Below, piece after piece: positions 17,543 to 26,272 of a DNA stretch of 50,819 nucleotides. The DNA is taken from NCBI GenBank assembly GCA_016189905.1, contig JACPRP010000022.1, forward strand, positions 1-50,819, given 5' to 3'. Source of the stretch: Chloroflexota bacterium (lineage in GTDB: Bacteria > Chloroflexota > UBA6077 > FW602-bin22 > JACPRP01). The notes beneath the pieces were generated by a model. That model was not told where the DNA came from and ran no database searches. It worked only from the letters and a program-made list of their open reading frames with translations. The position numbers and the translations under genes are program-made. Numbering within the stretch: the first letter of the stretch is position 1; the number at the start of each line of letters is the position of its first letter.

Positions 17543-19087
17543 ATGTTACAAAACTTAGTTGAAGCTGTACCGATGGCCGTAATCAGCGTGATTATCGCTG
17601 GCATCGCCTTCGCCTTCGGCTATTTCTTCAAAGAATATAAATCCCGTGAGGAAATGAAGAGCGCTGAGCGGTCTGCGGAGCAAATTCTAGCTGATGCCAA
17701 GGCAAAGCAGCGCGAGACGACTCTCGAAGCCAAAGACGCTGCCTTGAAGATACGAGCTGCAGCGGAGGTCGAAGTCCGCGATCGACGCGCTGATTTGCAA
17801 AGGCAGGAGCGTCGCCTACAGCAAAAGGAAGAGAACCTGGATCGCAAGGTTGAGGCATGTGAGCGGCGCGAGCGTACGATCAGCCAGAGGGAAAAAGAGA
17901 CGGACAACGTTCGCGCCGAAATCGAACAACTGAAGCGTGACCGAGTCAAGGAACTCGAGCGCGTTTCTGGGCTCTCTGTCGAGCAAGCAAAAGAGATTCT
18001 GTTGAAAGCAGTCGAGAACGAAGTCCGCGAAGATGCGGCGCGGCGGGCGCGCGAGGTCGAAGCTGCCGCGAAAGAGGAAGGCGAACGACGTGCTCGCCAC
18101 ATCATCGCCGCTGCGATTCAGCGTTGCGCATCTGACCAGGTAGCAGAGACCACCGTATCGGTTGTGCCGCTCCCCAGCGATGAGATGAAGGGAAGGATTA
18201 TCGGTCGGGAAGGAAGAAACATTCGGGCGCTCGAAAGCGCCACAGGCGTCGATCTCATCATCGACGATACTCCGGACGCGGTAACGCTATCTGGTTTCGA
18301 TCCCGTTCGCCGTGAGGTTGCCCGCCTGGCGTTGAGCAAACTCGTGCTTGACGGAAGAATCCACCCCGCTCGCATCGAGGAAGTTGTCTCGAAGGCCAAG
18401 CAGGAAGTGGAAACCACGATTCGTGAAGAAGGAGAGCAAGCGGCAATAGATGCTGGTGTGCACGGTTTGCATCCAGAGTTGATCAAGATCGTGGGTAGGC
18501 TGAAGTACCGCACAAGTTATGGCCAGAACGTGTTGATGCATTCTATAGAAGTGGCCCATCTCGCGGCAATGATGGCCGCTGAGATCGGAGCTGACGTGCA
18601 CGTGTCTCGCGTTGCCGGGCTGTTGCACGACATTGGAAAGGCTGTAGACCACGAGGTCGAAGGCCCTCACGCGCTGATCGGCGCCGATCTGGCCAAGCGA
18701 TTCGGGAAGTCGGCGAAAATCATCCACGCCATCGCCGCGCACCACTCTGAGCAGGAGCCACAGACGGTCGAAGCCGTGCTCGTTCAGGCCGCCGACGCAA
18801 TCTCTGGGGCGAGGCCGGGTGCTAGAAGAGAAACGTTGGAGAACTACATCAAACGGCTGGAGGCTTTGGAAGGGGTGGCTAACTCCTTCGACGGCGTCGA
18901 TAGGTCATTTGCAATTCAGGCTGGCCGCGAAGTACGCATCATCGTCAAACCAGAAGAGATCGACGATTTGGGAGCCACGAGGCTGGCTCGCGATATCGTC
19001 AAGAAGATAGAAGAAAGCTTAGAATATCCTGGACAAATAAAGGTCACGGTAGTGCGAGAAACCCGCGCAGTGGACTACGCCAAATAG
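17543..19087 (+). CDS. rny: Ribonuclease Y
   Basis: Membrane-anchored endoribonuclease that starts mRNA decay. Domains of the 514-residue protein, in order: N-terminal transmembrane helix (about residues 8-30), a long charged coiled coil (about 35-190), a KH domain with [20 protein letters not shown], and an HD domain with the HD pair in [20 protein letters not shown] and the further ligand region [11 protein letters not shown]. Length is normal for the family. Start: ATG at 17543 preceded by GAGGTGAGG. It has a strong promoter of its own and is followed by spoVS, an arrangement seen in other Chloroflexota and Firmicutes-like genomes. No truncation or missing key residue is seen. Confidence 0.96.
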   Translation: MLQNLVEAVPMAVISVIIAGIAFAFGYFFKEYKSREEMKSAERSAEQILADAKAKQRETTLEAKDAALKIRAAAEVEVRDRRADLQRQERRLQQKEENLDRKVEACERRERTISQREKETDNVRAEIEQLKRDRVKELERVSGLSVEQAKEILLKAVENEVREDAARRAREVEAAAKEEGERRARHIIAAAIQRCASDQVAETTVSVVPLPSDEMKGRIIGREGRNIRALESATGVDLIIDDTPDAVTLSGFDPVRREVARLALSKLVLDGRIHPARIEEVVSKAKQEVETTIREEGEQAAIDAGVHGLHPELIKIVGRLKYRTSYGQNVLMHSIEVAHLAAMMAAEIGADVHVSRVAGLLHDIGKAVDHEVEGPHALIGADLAKRFGKSAKIIHAIAAHHSEQEPQTVEAVLVQAADAISGARPGARRETLENYIKRLEALEGVANSFDGVDRSFAIQAGREVRIIVKPEEIDDLGATRLARDIVKKIEESLEYPGQIKVTVVRETRAVDYAK

Positions 19088-19511
19088 AGAAAGGACCGAA
19101 TGTTGCGGGAATTCGCCGACGAACCCGCACCACTCTAAGCCGGCGAGTAATAGGTATCACGCATATCAGGGAGGTGATCGACTGCCAGAAGGATTTTGTG
19201 CCCTTCTCCCGAGGATTCGTTTTCTTTGGAGACCTGGGCACATTTTGTAATGTGCTAATGTGTTATGGCCATGGTCTCAAGCTATGTGCTGCTCGTCGTA
19301 GATATCATGCCGGCAGCGCAATCAGCATCAGGCGTAATGCGAAATTTGCTACAGTCTAACCGCCTAGCTCTGCTGGCCCTCCCGATAGCGGGGTCCTAAC
19401 ATCGGGACGGGGTGCCCAACGACTGGCACTCTGGGGTCTGGTTCTGCGATTGATAACGCGGGATCAGCTTGCGCCAGCCTCTGCTTGTCGAGTGGACAGG
19501 AGGCGAGGAAT
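19088..19511. other. 424-bp gap between rny and spoVS, no supported gene
   Basis: No convincing CDS. A 61-codon frame at 19174-19359 lacks a spaced ribosome site and gives a composition unlike real genes here. A small hairpin (CCCGAT at 19381-19386 with ATCGGG at 19401-19406) and a GC-rich segment precede spoVS. The region may be a leader or hold a small RNA, but I see no known motif. Confidence 0.4.
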
Positions 19512-19790
19512 ATGGAGCCAGAGATTCTCAAGGTATCAGCACAGTCCAGACCTGGTGCCGTGGCAGGTGCTATCGCTGGGACGATCAGGGAAAAGGGGAA
19601 GGTTGAAGTACACGCCATCGGAGCTGGAGCCGTCAACCAGGCAGTAAAGGCGATCGCCATCGCTTCACGCTATTTATCGACAAACGGCATTGAAATAGTG
19701 TGCGTTCCAGCATTCACGGACATCACGATAAACAACGAGGAACGGACCGCCGTAAAGCTAACGGTCGAAAGTAGGGAAAGGCTGGAATAA
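19512..19790 (+). CDS. spoVS: Stage V sporulation protein S homologue (Alba-like SpoVS)
   Basis: Small nucleic-acid-binding-type protein of 92 residues, normal for SpoVS. The sequence MEPEILKVSAQSRPGAVAGA, then AIGAGAVNQAVKAIAIASRY and VPAFTDITINNEERTAVKLT matches the family end to end, giving an Alba-like fold. In Bacillus SpoVS affects sporulation and septation; in non-sporulating bacteria its role is not known. Start: ATG at 19512 with AGGAGG at 19498-19503. It follows rny, suggesting a shared link to RNA or envelope biology, but this is only context. A 7-bp hairpin lies directly after its stop (19794-19813). Confidence 0.95.
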   Translation: MEPEILKVSAQSRPGAVAGAIAGTIREKGKVEVHAIGAGAVNQAVKAIAIASRYLSTNGIEIVCVPAFTDITINNEERTAVKLTVESRERLE

Positions 19791-19793
19791 GAT

Positions 19794-19813
19794 CCACCAC
19801 TGTTTTGTGGTGG
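19794..19813 (+). other. Hairpin between spoVS and the PHP gene
   Basis: CCACCAC (19794-19800) pairs with GTGGTGG (19807-19813) around a 6-base loop, four bases after the spoVS stop. There is no T-run, so it may protect mRNA or weaken translation of the next gene instead of terminating. Confidence 0.5.
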
Positions 19814-19828
19814 TTACGGATTGCCGCT

Positions 19829-20692
19829 TTGACAAGTAAGGTTGACCTTCACGCGCATACAACCGCCTCAGATGGCGTGCTGAGCCCTGAGGAACTGGTA
19901 TCGTTGGCCCTGGAGCGCGGCCTGGAGGTCATCGCAATAACCGACCATGATACTACCGAAGGGATATCTCCCGCGCTGAGGGCAACGGAGGGTACCTCTC
20001 TGGTGGTCATCTCAGGTATCGAGATCAGCACGGATATCCCCAGGACCGAGGTGCATATCCTCGGCTACTTCGTCAACTGGCGCAACCGGCAGTTCCAGCA
20101 GAAACTGGTACGGTTGCGCCGCTCGCGGGTAGATCGAGCAAAGCGCATGGTCGCCAAGCTGCGTGAGTTAGGCATGCCAGTGCAATGGCAGCGTGTCTTG
20201 GAAATCGCGGGCAGCGGTACGATTGGAAGGCCCCACGTTGCGCAGGCGCTCTATGAACGAGGCTTTGTATCATCGCCAGTCGAGGCGTTCGCCAAATACA
20301 TAGGCCGCAACGGGCCTGCTTATGTCGAGCGCTATAAGCTCACTCCAACCGAGGCGGTTAAGCTAATCAGCAGCACCAATGGGCTTGCCGCCCTGGCGCA
20401 TCCGGTAATCGTGCCCCAGCCCGGAGCAGAGACGGGGGAGCAGATCGACCTTGAATGGTTGCTCCCTCAGCTCGTTGACGCGGGCCTGGTCGGCATGGAA
20501 ACCTTCTATGCTGGTTACACGACGGCAATCACCCAGCGTCTCCTCGACATAGCGCATCGCTATCATCTGGTGCCAACCGGCGGCAGCGACTTCCACGGCC
20601 GGGGCGGCTATACGGCCGATCTGGGAGAGATCGAAGTGCCGCGCTCGACGATCGATGCTCTGCAGGCCAGGCTGGGGCAACGCGGACGGTAG
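19829..20692 (+). CDS. PHP-domain phosphoesterase (YciV/RNase AM type)
   Basis: Metal-dependent phosphoesterase of 287 residues, same size and motif order as YciV/RNase AM and the 3',5'-nucleoside bisphosphate phosphatases. Metal-binding motifs are VDLHAHTTASDGVLSPEEL, AITDHDTTEG, SGIEISTD, HILGYF, ALAHPVIVP and TGGSDFHGRGG. A middle insert containing GRPHVAQALYERGFV is also typical. Expected role is hydrolysis of small phosphorylated nucleotides or 5'-end trimming of RNA; its place after rny fits RNA turnover, as inference. Start: TTG at 19829 reads MTSKVDLHAHT; an upstream TTG at 19805 would start inside the hairpin. Confidence 0.85.
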   Translation: MTSKVDLHAHTTASDGVLSPEELVSLALERGLEVIAITDHDTTEGISPALRATEGTSLVVISGIEISTDIPRTEVHILGYFVNWRNRQFQQKLVRLRRSRVDRAKRMVAKLRELGMPVQWQRVLEIAGSGTIGRPHVAQALYERGFVSSPVEAFAKYIGRNGPAYVERYKLTPTEAVKLISSTNGLAALAHPVIVPQPGAETGEQIDLEWLLPQLVDAGLVGMETFYAGYTTAITQRLLDIAHRYHLVPTGGSDFHGRGGYTADLGEIEVPRSTIDALQARLGQRGR

Positions 20693-20756
20693 GGCGTTGG
20701 GCGGATGATCGTTACGTTTATGCATTTCTATCCTGCGCTAGATACCCCCAAAGATT

Positions 20757-20785
20757 TTGCCGTTTCCTGTTGAAGGTGTTATAAT
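20757..20785 (+). promoter_or_regulatory. argS promoter (sigma-70)
   Basis: -35 TTGCCG (20757-20762), 17-bp spacer, perfect -10 TATAAT (20780-20785). Predicted start near 20792, only about 22 bases before the TTG start of argS, which excludes an earlier start. Confidence 0.65.
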
Positions 20786-20813
20786 CCGAAATACTCGGGT
20801 GAGGAGGTTCGGC

Positions 20814-22466
20814 TTGATTCGGGAAAGAATTGCTCTACTGTTGAAGGAAGCGATTCAACGGGCACAGGCGAAGGGAGCACTTCCCCCGGTCGCCGTGACC
20901 GAGGTCGCTCTGGAGCGCCCGCAGAAGCCGGAGTTTGGCGATTACGCGAGCACGATACCGCTCAAGCTATCACGGGCAGCGCGCATGAGCCCGATGGCTA
21001 TCGGCAAAGCCATCGTGGACGAGGTTTCTTCTACAGACCTGATTGGCAAGGTCGAAGCAGTTCCCCCTGGTTTCATCAACGTGACGCTCAGTGAAAGCTG
21101 GCTGGCGAACCAGGTCGACGCGATCATCGCGGCGGGGCCGGCTTTCGGTGACATCGCGCTCGGCCGTGGCGTGCGAATGCAAATTGAGTTCGTCAGCGCA
21201 AACCCCACGGGACCGCTCACGGCCGCGAGTGGCCGGGGTGGGGCTCTGGGCGATACACTCGCCAACGTCCTGTCAGCAGCCGGCTTTGAGGTGGAGCGAG
21301 AGTATTTCATCAACGATGCTGGGAGCCGAATGGAGGTTTTCTTTCAGACGGTGTACGCACGCTACGCCCAGGCGCTTGGCCAAGCCGAGGACGTGCCACC
21401 CGAAGGCTACCACGGCACGTATGTTAGCGATCTGGCCCAGGAAATCTTACGGGAGTACGGTGACAGGTTCTTACGGCTGCCACGGGAGCGCGCAACTGAG
21501 GAGATGGGCCGTATCGCCCTCGACAGGATGGTTGGGGCGGCGAAGAGAGACCTGGCGGATATGGGCGTCAGGTACGATTGCTGGTTCAGCGAACAGAGCC
21601 TCTACGATAGCAGCCTGGTGAAGAAAACGCTGGAGTTGCTGCGGTCACGAGGTTTCACCGACGAACGAGAGGGCGCGCTGTGGTTCACCAGCTCGGCCCT
21701 GGGAGAGGACAAGGACAACGTGCTGGTCCGCAGCAACGGGGCGCCGACGTATTTTGCGTCGGATATCACCTACCACTACAATAAGTTCCTCATTCGCAAC
21801 TACGATCAGGTGATAGACATCCTCGGGGCGGATCACCAGGGCCACGTGCCACGTATGAAGGCGGGTGTGACAGCGCTGGGTGTGGATCCAGACCATCTCA
21901 CGCTCATCGTCCATCAGATGATTACCCTGCGTCGGGGCGATGAGATAGTGCGTATGTCCAAGCGCACCGGCGATATCGTCTCCCTGAGAGAAGTGCTGGA
22001 TGAAGTGGGCCCTGACGCCTGCCGCTTCTTCTTCCTGTCGCGCTCGGCCGACAGCCAGATGGATTTCGATCTCGATCTGGCCAAGCGGCAATCGAATGAG
22101 AATCCGGTGTACTACGTACAATACGCTCACGCGCGCATCGCCAGCATCCTGCGCTACGCCGGCGACGTCGACTTTATGACAGGCAACGTCACCCTGCTGG
22201 TGTCTGAGCCGGAGCAAACGCTGATCAGAAAAATGCTCCAGCTACCCGAGCTGGTGGAAATAGCGGCGACGCGGCTCGAGCCTCATCACCTTCCCTATTT
22301 TGCCCAGGACCTGGCGGCCGTCTTCCACTCGTTCTACAAGCAATGTCGTGTGGTGTCCGACGACTTGGAGCTAACCAGGGCTCGCCTCAAGCTGGTGGAG
22401 GCAGCGAAAATCGTGCTGGCCAAAACGCTTGCGCTCATGGGCGTGGCTGCACCAGAGCAAATGTGA
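20814..22466 (+). CDS. argS: Arginyl-tRNA synthetase
   Basis: Class I aminoacyl-tRNA synthetase that charges tRNA-Arg; 550 residues, normal length. N-terminal tRNA-binding domain (about 1-115) includes PQKPEFGDYASTIPLKL. The active-site region reads EFVSANPTGPLTAASGRGGA, so the HIGH signature is TAAS (Thr136-Ser139), lacking both histidines. Downstream, REYFINDAGSRMEVF, GADHQGHVPRMKAG, the KMSKS-equivalent VRMSKRTGDIVSLREVL and the helical anticodon-binding domain with NPVYYVQYAHARI are intact. Start: TTG at 20814 with GAGGAGG at 20801-20807. I believe other Chloroflexota ArgRS also have degenerate HIGH motifs, but that is from memory. Only one argS is in the window. Confidence 0.95.
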   Translation: MIRERIALLLKEAIQRAQAKGALPPVAVTEVALERPQKPEFGDYASTIPLKLSRAARMSPMAIGKAIVDEVSSTDLIGKVEAVPPGFINVTLSESWLANQVDAIIAAGPAFGDIALGRGVRMQIEFVSANPTGPLTAASGRGGALGDTLANVLSAAGFEVEREYFINDAGSRMEVFFQTVYARYAQALGQAEDVPPEGYHGTYVSDLAQEILREYGDRFLRLPRERATEEMGRIALDRMVGAAKRDLADMGVRYDCWFSEQSLYDSSLVKKTLELLRSRGFTDEREGALWFTSSALGEDKDNVLVRSNGAPTYFASDITYHYNKFLIRNYDQVIDILGADHQGHVPRMKAGVTALGVDPDHLTLIVHQMITLRRGDEIVRMSKRTGDIVSLREVLDEVGPDACRFFFLSRSADSQMDFDLDLAKRQSNENPVYYVQYAHARIASILRYAGDVDFMTGNVTLLVSEPEQTLIRKMLQLPELVEIAATRLEPHHLPYFAQDLAAVFHSFYKQCRVVSDDLELTRARLKLVEAAKIVLAKTLALMGVAAPEQM

Positions 22467-22515
22467 GACTGCCAGCGGCAAGCATTCAACATTAGCAAGG
22501 AGATCGCATTCTGGA

Positions 22516-23496
22516 ATGGCTAATAGAAGAGTCTTCAGTGGAGCAAGGCCGACAGGCAAACAGCACATCGGAAACTATATCGGCGCGATTCAGAACTACG
22601 TCAAGCTTCAGGAGGAGTTTGACGAGTGCATTTATTGCGTCGTAGACCTGCACGCTCTTGCCAGTCTCCAGGAGGCGGGTGATTTGCACGCTAACTCCTA
22701 TGAGATGGTCCTCGACTGGCTTGCCGCTGGCCTGGACCCAAAGAAAAGCATAATATTCCCTCAGTCGCGGGTGTCAGAGGTATCCGAGCTGCACGTCGTG
22801 CTCTCCATGGTTACCCCATTGGGGCACCTTTTTCGTGTGCCTACGTTCAAGGAGAAAGTGCGACAGCAACCTGACAACGTAAACTACGGCCTCCTTGGAT
22901 ATCCGGTGTTGATGACGGCGGATATCATACTTTACAAGGCAGATACCGTCCCTGTCGGCGAAGACCAGCTCCCTCATCTCGAGTTCGCGCGGGAAATCGT
23001 TAGACGCTTCAATAATACATTCGGTGAGACCTTCCCCGAACCGCACGCCCGGCTCACGACGTTTGCGAGAGTGATGGGTATCGACGGGGTGCAGAAGATG
23101 GGCAAGTCCCTCAATAATCACATCGAGCTTTCGGCAGCCCCTCAGGAGGTCGAAAAACGTGTCAGGTCGATGATGACGGACCCGGCGCGAGTTTATCGCA
23201 CCGACCCCGGGCATCCTGAAGTCTGCAACGTCTACTCGCTGCACAAGTTCTATTCGCCGGAGCGGCTCGAAGAGATCGCGGCCGATTGTCGGGGGGCAAA
23301 GATCGGTTGCGTGGATTGCAAAAAGATGCTGGCGACCAAACTGAACGCGAGCCTCGATCCGTTTCGACAGCGGAGGGCAGAGTTCGCCGGCGACCCGAAT
23401 CTAGTGTGGGACATTCTGACCGACGGCGCGAACCGCGCGCGAGCGATAGCGGTAGAAACGATGGCCGAGGTCCGCGAAAAGGTCGGGCTAGCGTAG
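22516..23496 (+). CDS. trpS: Tryptophanyl-tRNA synthetase
   Basis: Class Ic synthetase charging tRNA-Trp; 326 residues, normal. The HIGH motif is in FSGARPTGKQHIGNYIGA and the KMSKS loop reads VQKMGKSLNNHIELS (Gly for the first Ser, a known variant). DLHALASLQ and VPVGEDQLPHLEFAREIVRR are the usual substrate-binding segments. Start: ATG at 22516, with AAGGAG at about 22497-22502 upstream. It lies 49 bp after argS and probably shares its transcript. Its 3' end overlaps the convergent PHP gene by nine bases. Confidence 0.96.
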   Translation: MANRRVFSGARPTGKQHIGNYIGAIQNYVKLQEEFDECIYCVVDLHALASLQEAGDLHANSYEMVLDWLAAGLDPKKSIIFPQSRVSEVSELHVVLSMVTPLGHLFRVPTFKEKVRQQPDNVNYGLLGYPVLMTADIILYKADTVPVGEDQLPHLEFAREIVRRFNNTFGETFPEPHARLTTFARVMGIDGVQKMGKSLNNHIELSAAPQEVEKRVRSMMTDPARVYRTDPGHPEVCNVYSLHKFYSPERLEEIAADCRGAKIGCVDCKKMLATKLNASLDPFRQRRAEFAGDPNLVWDILTDGANRARAIAVETMAEVREKVGLA

Positions 23497-24138
23497 ATAC
23501 TTCTTTTTCAATTTACTCCAGCCTGAGAGAAAATGAACCAGCGGGCTCGATAGCCTGCCGACGACCTTTCCTTGGGCGACGCCACGTAGAAACTCCTCTT
23601 TGGTCGTGAAAGCTGCCATCTCGACGTACGTCTTGCCGATCTCGATGGTAGAATGGGCGTCGCTCCCGCCAACCTGCAGAAGCCCGAACCGATCGGCGAA
23701 CGCCACTGCGAGGGCATTATCTGCTTGAAACGTGATCCGCGAGTTGTACACTTCGACCATGTCTATCTGCGGCGCCACGGCCATCAAGCTGTCGGTAGCC
23801 AGTCGCGACTTTCTGAGCCTATCGAAGGGGTGGGGAACACACACGAGGCCACCCTGCTCTTTTATCCGCGAGACAGTTTCCTCCGGCGATAGGCGCGGGG
23901 GAATGTCTCTCTCTAGGAAGAGGCCGATGATCTCGCCTCGCGTGGTCTTGATCTCTTCACCGACGATGATGCTCAAGGGCGCGATCGCTTTCATCTCGCG
24001 TGCGCTGAGCGTGGTATTGTGGTCGGTGATGGCCAGGCAATCTATTCCTCGCCGCCTGGCCACGTTGAGGATCGTCTCCAAGGACATCAAGCTATCGGGT
24101 GATCGGTATGTGTGAATATGAAGATCTGCTCTGATCAT
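23488..24138 (-). CDS. Small PHP-domain phosphoesterase
   Basis: Metal-dependent PHP protein of 216 residues. It starts MIRADLHIHTYRSPDSLMSL and has CLAITDHNTTLSAREM, IVGEEIKTTRGEIIGLF, GLVCVPHPFDRLRKS and LQVGGSDAHSTIEIG, the full set of PHP metal ligands in a minimal layout. Substrate unknown: the family includes nucleotide and histidinol phosphatases and relatives fused to DNA polymerases. It lies 28 bp downstream of the HD-domain gene on the same strand, probably one unit, and overlaps trpS tail-to-tail by nine bases. It is a distant relative, not a copy, of the PHP gene at 19.8 kb. Confidence 0.82.
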   Translation of the reverse strand: MIRADLHIHTYRSPDSLMSLETILNVARRRGIDCLAITDHNTTLSAREMKAIAPLSIIVGEEIKTTRGEIIGLFLERDIPPRLSPEETVSRIKEQGGLVCVPHPFDRLRKSRLATDSLMAVAPQIDMVEVYNSRITFQADNALAVAFADRFGLLQVGGSDAHSTIEIGKTYVEMAAFTTKEEFLRGVAQGKVVGRLSSPLVHFLSGWSKLKKKYLR

Positions 24139-24166
24139 GATAGGAACGCCGCAGGGCCCAAACGCG

Positions 24167-24946
24167 TCAACCGGGCTGTCGCGCTCGCGCGATCGCTTCC
24201 AGTATGGGGCGGGGTGCCTGCAACGCTAACTCCTTAAGACCGCGGATGTACTCTACCCTTTCCATGCGCTCCAGTGAGCCGCAGACCACGCTGCCTCGGC
24301 TTTCCCATACCTTGAGGAGATCCCTCGAATCGCGCACCCCCTCGGCACGGCAGGCCTCCTTCAGACGGTCTCGCACGACGGATGTCCCTACGCCGAGGCG
24401 GGCGGCGACCGTCACCATTTTGAGACCGTCGCGGACGAATGGCAGAATGTCGTTAGCGTCAACTGGCGAGCAGCGGTGGTAGGTTGCCGAGAAATAGTCC
24501 ATCTGGTGCACCAGCAAAGCCTCGGGCGTGCTCGGCATGACTTTGCCCCATCGGCCGTGATGCGAAGCTATGATGTGCCAGATGTGGTCGATCTGCTCAG
24601 ACTCGAGCGAGAATCCTGCTGAGGATTGAGCCTCGTCGAGAACGTCCATAGCTTCTCTGACGGCACGGTCCGGGGCGGTGCTCATGAGCGCGCTGTGGGA
24701 GATCTGCCCGCTAAAGCGCGTGCTTGCCTTGCTCAGATCGTGCAGAAGCGAGCCGATAGTAGTCGCCTCGAGGCTAAAGCTCGGAAACTTCTCTCGCCAC
24801 TCCGGAAACTTCTCCAAGCATAGCATCGTGACATCTATGGTATGGACAAAAACGGGCACGCCGCGATCGCTTATGTGCCACAGGCTCTGCACCCTGGGCG
24901 AAGCCACAAGGTGGGTGACTAACGCCTCCAGCTTTCTATTTGGCAC
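24167..24946 (-). CDS. HD-domain phosphohydrolase
   Basis: Protein of 259 residues with an HD metal-binding domain. Ligands: FVHTIDVTML (His35), the HD pair in SLLHDLSKASTRFSGQI, the later His pair in HIIASHHGRWGK, and Asp in LLVHQMDYFSATYHR. The C-terminal third has a helical segment MVTVAARLGVGTSVVRDRLK that looks like a DNA-binding helix-turn-helix, so a regulatory role is possible. Start: GTG at 24946 with GAAGG at about 24955-24959. It is followed 28 bp later by a small PHP phosphoesterase. Function (nucleotide hydrolase, or effector-dependent regulator) is not known. Confidence 0.78.
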   Translation of the reverse strand: MPNRKLEALVTHLVASPRVQSLWHISDRGVPVFVHTIDVTMLCLEKFPEWREKFPSFSLEATTIGSLLHDLSKASTRFSGQISHSALMSTAPDRAVREAMDVLDEAQSSAGFSLESEQIDHIWHIIASHHGRWGKVMPSTPEALLVHQMDYFSATYHRCSPVDANDILPFVRDGLKMVTVAARLGVGTSVVRDRLKEACRAEGVRDSRDLLKVWESRGSVVCGSLERMERVEYIRGLKELALQAPRPILEAIARARQPG

Positions 24947-25002
24947 GCGTTGAACCTTCGAGCGAAATGGTTGACGGGTCTCACTTCAAGTGTGCTTGTC
25001 GT

Positions 25003-25024
25003 GGGGCGCGATTCATCGCGCCCC
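25003..25024. repeat. REP-like 8-bp inverted repeat
   Basis: GGGGCGCG (25003-25010) and CGCGCCCC (25017-25024) flank a 6-base loop; the outer flanks GT and TAC are nearly complementary as well. The look (GTRGGGGC...GCCCCTAC) is that of short palindromic repeats common in Chloroflexota genomes. It sits in the 171-bp gap between the TPR and HD genes. Confidence 0.6.
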
Positions 25025-25117
25025 TACAGATTCTCGGTAGACCAATTCTTAGCAAAACGCTGTACGGGCGGACAACAAGCGGCCCATATTACGGGCACTT
25101 TGCTTACTGCCTGCTAA

Positions 25118-25717
25118 CTACTTCTGTTTTTGATAGCCGTCGATGATCGTCTGGGCTCGCTTGGCGATATCGCTGTCAGGAGCGAGCTTGATGACCTCTT
25201 GCCATTCGGCGATCGCTCCATCGATATCAGGCGGGTCGCCGTGCGACAGGGCAATGGCCAACTGGTAATGTGGCTCGATCTGTTTGGGATCCGCATCGAT
25301 CACTTTTCGGATCTCCCGGATTGCCGTGCCGCTCATCCCCTGATAGAAGTAGGCGACGCCCAACTGCAGACGCACGTCGTTGTTGGCTGGATCGATATCG
25401 AGGGCCTTATTGTAGATATCGGCAGCGCGGGCGAACTGCTGCGATTGGAAAAGCAGCGCCCCAAGCTCAACCAGTACTTTGACATCTTGTGGGTCATTCT
25501 TAACCTGATCTTGCAGGGTACTGATTCGCTGCGTGATCGCCGGATCAACTTGCGTTTGGCCGCCCGAAACGGCACTTGAGCTGGCGGGCGCTCCATCCGT
25601 GATGGTTCCGCCCGACGGCGCCACCGCCCCACCCTGGGGGCGCATCATGACCACGGCGAACCCTATGAGCACCACGGCGAGCCCAACGAAAATCACCTGC
25701 TTTGTTCGTGCACTCAT
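25118..25717 (-). CDS. Membrane-anchored TPR-repeat protein
   Basis: Protein of 199 residues. An N-terminal hydrophobic segment KQVIFVGLAVVLIGFAVVMM acts as a signal anchor, followed by a low-complexity Gly/Ser/Ala linker (about 30-60). The remainder holds about three tetratricopeptide repeats: VKVLVELGALLFQSQQFARA, NDVRLQLGVAYFYQGMSGTA and IEPHYQLAIALSHGDPPDID. Such proteins scaffold membrane complexes; no specific partner can be read. Start: ATG at 25717, with GGAGG about 13 bases upstream. The RmlC-like gene precedes it by 48 bp on the same strand. Confidence 0.8.
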   Translation of the reverse strand: MSARTKQVIFVGLAVVLIGFAVVMMRPQGGAVAPSGGTITDGAPASSSAVSGGQTQVDPAITQRISTLQDQVKNDPQDVKVLVELGALLFQSQQFARAADIYNKALDIDPANNDVRLQLGVAYFYQGMSGTAIREIRKVIDADPKQIEPHYQLAIALSHGDPPDIDGAIAEWQEVIKLAPDSDIAKRAQTIIDGYQKQK

Positions 25718-25765
25718 AATGGTTACTTTGTCCTCCTACTAGCCGCTTCGATATTAGCAACACTG

Positions 25766-26221
25766 CTATTTGTGCTTCAATGCCCAGTCATAAGGAATTT
25801 CCTCCGAGTCAAAGGGAACGCGATACTCGTCGGGCTCTTCGCGATTGTAGACCTCGGTTGGGAAATTCAGCAGCAGCGAGGGCTCGGTACCAACTGTCTT
25901 GTAGCCGTGCATTACGCCTCTCGGGATCCTCAACAACACATTATTGCGCTCGCCGAGAAAGAACTCGTTTAGCTCACCGCTTGTGGGTGAATCAGTACGG
26001 GAATCGTAAAGCACGACTTTGATCATGCCTTTCACGACGACAAACAGGTCATCCTGCCTCTTATGATAATGCCACGCCCTGATCACGTTGGGATAGTTCA
26101 GAGAAACATATACCTGACCGAATCTGTCGAATATCTCGTCATCGGCGCGCAAGATCTCCATCAAAGAGCCACGCTCGTCGGCGTTGACTCTGAGCTCCTT
26201 AATTTCTACTCCCTTTATCAC
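25766..26221 (-). CDS. RmlC-like dTDP-4-dehydrorhamnose 3,5-epimerase family protein
   Basis: Cupin-fold sugar-nucleotide epimerase of 151 residues, shorter than the classical 180-residue RmlC. RGSLMEILRADDEIFDRFGQ opens the family domain; VSLNYPNVIRAWHYHKRQDD carries the catalytic His, and VVVKGMIKVVLYDSR and RIPRGVMHGYKTVG are the other core strands. The length agrees with the short RmlC-like subfamily. Start: GTG at 26221 with GGAG at about 26229-26232. No rmlA, rmlB or rmlD is in the window. It could supply a deoxysugar to the glycan cluster, or epimerise another keto sugar; the substrate is uncertain. Confidence 0.85.
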   Translation of the reverse strand: MIKGVEIKELRVNADERGSLMEILRADDEIFDRFGQVYVSLNYPNVIRAWHYHKRQDDLFVVVKGMIKVVLYDSRTDSPTSGELNEFFLGERNNVLLRIPRGVMHGYKTVGTEPSLLLNFPTEVYNREEPDEYRVPFDSEEIPYDWALKHK

Positions 26222-26272
26222 TGGCTCACTCCATCGATCGTTGCATTCGCCTCATCATCGGCGTCTACCTGT

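Noticed and set aside
19174-19359. 61-codon plus-strand frame between rny and spoVS
   Set aside because: No ribosome site at proper spacing; Cys/Gly/Arg-rich chance composition.
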